Positions 61,376-64,000 of a stretch of 64,000 bases of DNA are shown here, piece after piece. The position numbers were made by a program, and so were the translations under genes. Where the stretch lies: contig NZ_NSKE01000011.1 in NCBI RefSeq assembly GCF_002287075.1, forward strand, positions 79,951 through 143,950, given 5' to 3'. The stretch's first letter is position 1. Each line of letters opens with the position of its first letter. A model generated the notes under the pieces. It was not told the DNA's origin, searched no databases, and saw only the letters and a list, made by a program, of their open reading frames with translations. The DNA is from Fodinibius salipaludis. GTDB taxonomy: Bacteria; Bacteroidota; Rhodothermia; Balneolales; Balneolaceae.

Positions 61376-63526
61376 ATGGCTGAGACGAAGACAAAAACAG
61401 ATCCGAAAATTGTAGACCGCATCAAGCGTACGCGTAATATTGGTATTGCGGCTCACGTAGATGCCGGTAAAACCACGATGACAGAACGTATCCTGTATTA
61501 TACAGGTATTACTCATCGCATTGGTGAGACACATGATGGTGCCTCGCAGATGGACTGGATGGATCAGGAGAAGGAGCGAGGTATTACAATTACTTCTGCT
61601 GCTACACACTGTATCTGGAAAGATCATCGCATTAATATTATTGATACGCCTGGTCACGTTGACTTTACTGTTGAGGTAGAGCGTTCGCTTCGTGTATTGG
61701 ATGGTATGATCGGTGTCTTTGACTCAGTTGGTGCTGTTCAGCCACAATCCGAAACGGTATGGCGGCAAGCGAATAAATACAATGTGCCTCGGATGGCCTT
61801 TGTCAATAAGATGGATCGCGTTGGTGCTGATTTCTTCAATGTTGTTGATGAGATGAGAGATAAGCTTAATGCGAATCCGGTTCCTATTCAGATACCAATC
61901 GGAGTTGAGGATACGTTCCGTGGCGTTGTTGACCTTATTAAGATGAAGGGTATTATCTGGGATGAGGAGTCGCTGGGAATGGAGTATGATGAGATTGAAA
62001 TTCCGGATGATCTTAAGGAGAAGGCCGCAGAGTATCGCAAGATAATGATCGAGGCTATTGCCGATCATGATGATGGTCTGATGGAAAACTATCTAATGGA
62101 TCAAGAAATTAGTGAAGAGGAGATTGAGAATGCTCTCCGCGAAGCCACGTTGAACAGAGATATTACTGTTGTAATGTGTGGTTCTGCCCTTAAGAACAAG
62201 GGTGTTCAGACGGTACTTGACAAAGTGATTAAGTATTTGCCAAGTCCGTACGATATTCCTCCAATTGTGGGTAAGCATCCTCAGGATCACGACAAGAAAT
62301 TAGAGCGTAAGCCCAGCGTGCAGGAACCGTTTTCTGCCTTGGCTTTTAAAATTATGACAGACCCTTATGTGGGTAAGTTGACATTTTTCCGTGTGTATTC
62401 CGGAGAACTGGAAAAAGGTTCCTATATATATAATGCAACGACGGGTGAGAAGGAGCGAGTTGGTCGCATACTTGAAATGCACGCCAATGAAAAGAAAGAT
62501 CTCGAGATTGTACGTGCCGGTGATATTGCTGCTGCAGTTGGAGTTAAGCAGGTGAGAACGGGAGATTCTTTCTGTGATTTGGAAGACCCAATACTTCTTG
62601 AAGATATTACATTTCCAGAGCCGGTAATCAAGTTGGCTGTAGAGCCTAAATCGAAGGCTGATGCTGAAAAGTTGCAGAACGGATTGATTAAATTGGCTGA
62701 AGAGGATCCTACATTCCAGGTAAACACTGATGAGGAAACGGGTCAGACCGTTATTGCCGGAATGGGTGAGCTTCACTTGGAAATTATTGTTGACCGATTG
62801 AAGCGCGAGTTTAAGGTTGAGGCCAATGTTGGTGCTCCTCAGGTATCTTATCGGGAGACCATTACTTCAAGCGTTACCCACCGTGAAACGTATAAAAAGC
62901 AGTCTGGTGGCCGCGGTAAATTTGCCGATATGGAATTTGAAATCGGTCCGTTAGACCATTTCGAAGAGTTTGACGAGGAGGATAATAACGTTTCGGTTGA
63001 TGAAGAAGAAGGATTTAAATTCATCAATGAGATAAAAGGTGGTAATATCCCAACGGAGTTTATTCCTTCTGTAGAAAAAGGATTTAAGGATGCGATGAAT
63101 TCTGGTATTCAGGCTGATTACCCGGTCGAAGATATTGGTGTTCGTTTGTTTGATGGTTCATATCATGATGTAGACTCTGACCAGGTGAGTTTTGAGCTTT
63201 GTGCGAAGATGGCATTTCGTCATTCAACAAGAAAGGCTTCACCAAAGATTCTTGAGCCGATTATGGATGTCGAGGTGATTACCCCCGAAGACTTTATGGG
63301 AGATGTGATTGGAGATCTTAATGGTCGACGAGGTATTATTGGCAAGATGGATAACAACAAGGAAGGTTCAGTTGTGAGAGCCAAAGTGCCTTTATCAGAA
63401 ATGTTTGGATATACGACTGATCTCAGATCAATGACGCAGGGACGTGCAACTTCCACCATGGAATTTGCTGAGTTTAAGATTGTCCCTGATAATGTAGAAA
63501 AAGAAATTCTGGAAGAACGATCTTAA
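61376..63526 (+). CDS. fusA: Elongation factor G
   Basis: Translocation GTPase. G1 [10 protein letters not shown] (residues about 25-34), G2 RGITIT, G3 [10 protein letters not shown]4 NKMDRVGAD. Domain IV contains [16 protein letters not shown] and the C-terminal [19 protein letters not shown]. Compared with E. coli EF-G there is an acidic insertion near residue 525-545 ([18 protein letters not shown]), in line with the acidic proteins of a halophile. Length 716. Confidence 0.96.
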   Translation: MAETKTKTDPKIVDRIKRTRNIGIAAHVDAGKTTMTERILYYTGITHRIGETHDGASQMDWMDQEKERGITITSAATHCIWKDHRINIIDTPGHVDFTVEVERSLRVLDGMIGVFDSVGAVQPQSETVWRQANKYNVPRMAFVNKMDRVGADFFNVVDEMRDKLNANPVPIQIPIGVEDTFRGVVDLIKMKGIIWDEESLGMEYDEIEIPDDLKEKAAEYRKIMIEAIADHDDGLMENYLMDQEISEEEIENALREATLNRDITVVMCGSALKNKGVQTVLDKVIKYLPSPYDIPPIVGKHPQDHDKKLERKPSVQEPFSALAFKIMTDPYVGKLTFFRVYSGELEKGSYIYNATTGEKERVGRILEMHANEKKDLEIVRAGDIAAAVGVKQVRTGDSFCDLEDPILLEDITFPEPVIKLAVEPKSKADAEKLQNGLIKLAEEDPTFQVNTDEETGQTVIAGMGELHLEIIVDRLKREFKVEANVGAPQVSYRETITSSVTHRETYKKQSGGRGKFADMEFEIGPLDHFEEFDEEDNNVSVDEEEGFKFINEIKGGNIPTEFIPSVEKGFKDAMNSGIQADYPVEDIGVRLFDGSYHDVDSDQVSFELCAKMAFRHSTRKASPKILEPIMDVEVITPEDFMGDVIGDLNGRRGIIGKMDNNKEGSVVRAKVPLSEMFGYTTDLRSMTQGRATSTMEFAEFKIVPDNVEKEILEERS

Positions 63527-63547
63527 ACATCATTAACTAATAGTATT

Positions 63548-64000
<453 letters not shown>

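Overview
The window looks like chromosomal DNA from a marine or halophilic member of the Balneolota/Rhodothermota side of the Bacteroidota lineage, most likely a Balneolaceae genus such as Fodinibius. This rests on a FecR/SusC/SusD locus, a C-terminal type IX secretion sorting domain on a giant surface protein, few recognisable Shine-Dalgarno sites, a TTG-N20-TATATTTG promoter of the Bacteroidota type before tRNA-Ser, many sodium and proton transporters, and acidic proteins. The assignment is an inference from gene content; no database was searched.

Layout. 1-6.2 kb: end of a probable ECF sigma gene, fecR, a TonB-dependent SusC-like receptor with an STN signalling domain, and a SusD-like lipoprotein. 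6.3-9.9 kb: three genes for cell-wall peptide metabolism (NlpC/P60 lipoprotein, diaminopentanoate-dehydrogenase-like enzyme, PBP4-type carboxypeptidase). 9.9-12.4 kb (minus): aspartate kinase and a trypsin-like lipoprotein. 12.5-20.9 kb: an ion and amino-acid transport block with a CPA-type antiporter carrying a TrkA-N domain, a small membrane protein, two tandem APC permeases with C-terminal EIIA-like and TrkA-C domains, and NhaA. 21-23.2 kb: an AsmA/DUF748-like protein and hisS. 23.4-23.95 kb: a decayed REP-associated tyrosine transposase with two REP-type palindromes. 24-32.6 kb: quinone oxidoreductase, then a surface-polysaccharide cluster (flippase, TupA-like ATP-grasp, two GT2 enzymes, sulfotransferase, YfhO-like protein). 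32.6-38.9 kb: gatC, then ptsH-ptsI-pgi/pmi-birA-tilS-hpt. 38.95 kb: tRNA-Ser(GCT). 39.2-41.9 kb (minus): YjbQ-family protein, an atypical SDR, and a ferric-reductase-like gene split by one in-frame TAG. 42.2-44 kb: typA. 44.5-48.2 kb: curlin-repeat protein, HExxH lipoprotein, unknown lipoprotein, DUF4112 protein. 48.2-56.5 kb (minus): giant multidomain T9SS substrate and a tightly coupled partner. 57-60.3 kb (minus): AraC regulator and recG. 60.5-64 kb: rpsL-rpsG-fusA-tuf, with tuf cut by the window edge.

How the parts may work together. The most interesting connection is between the PTS phosphocarriers HPr and EI (33.1-35.1 kb) and the EIIA-like domains fused to the two APC permeases (15.0-19.4 kb). 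No sugar EIIB/EIIC gene is present, and both EIIA-like domains keep the histidine expected to accept phosphate. A regulatory PTS acting on amino-acid/cation transport is a testable idea. Other points of note are the curlin-type amyloid candidate without visible csg secretion genes, the palindrome lying inside the transposase gene that resembles the one just after it, the amber-split reductase, the 345-bp repeats within the giant surface protein, and an SDR lacking the usual Tyr/Lys pair.
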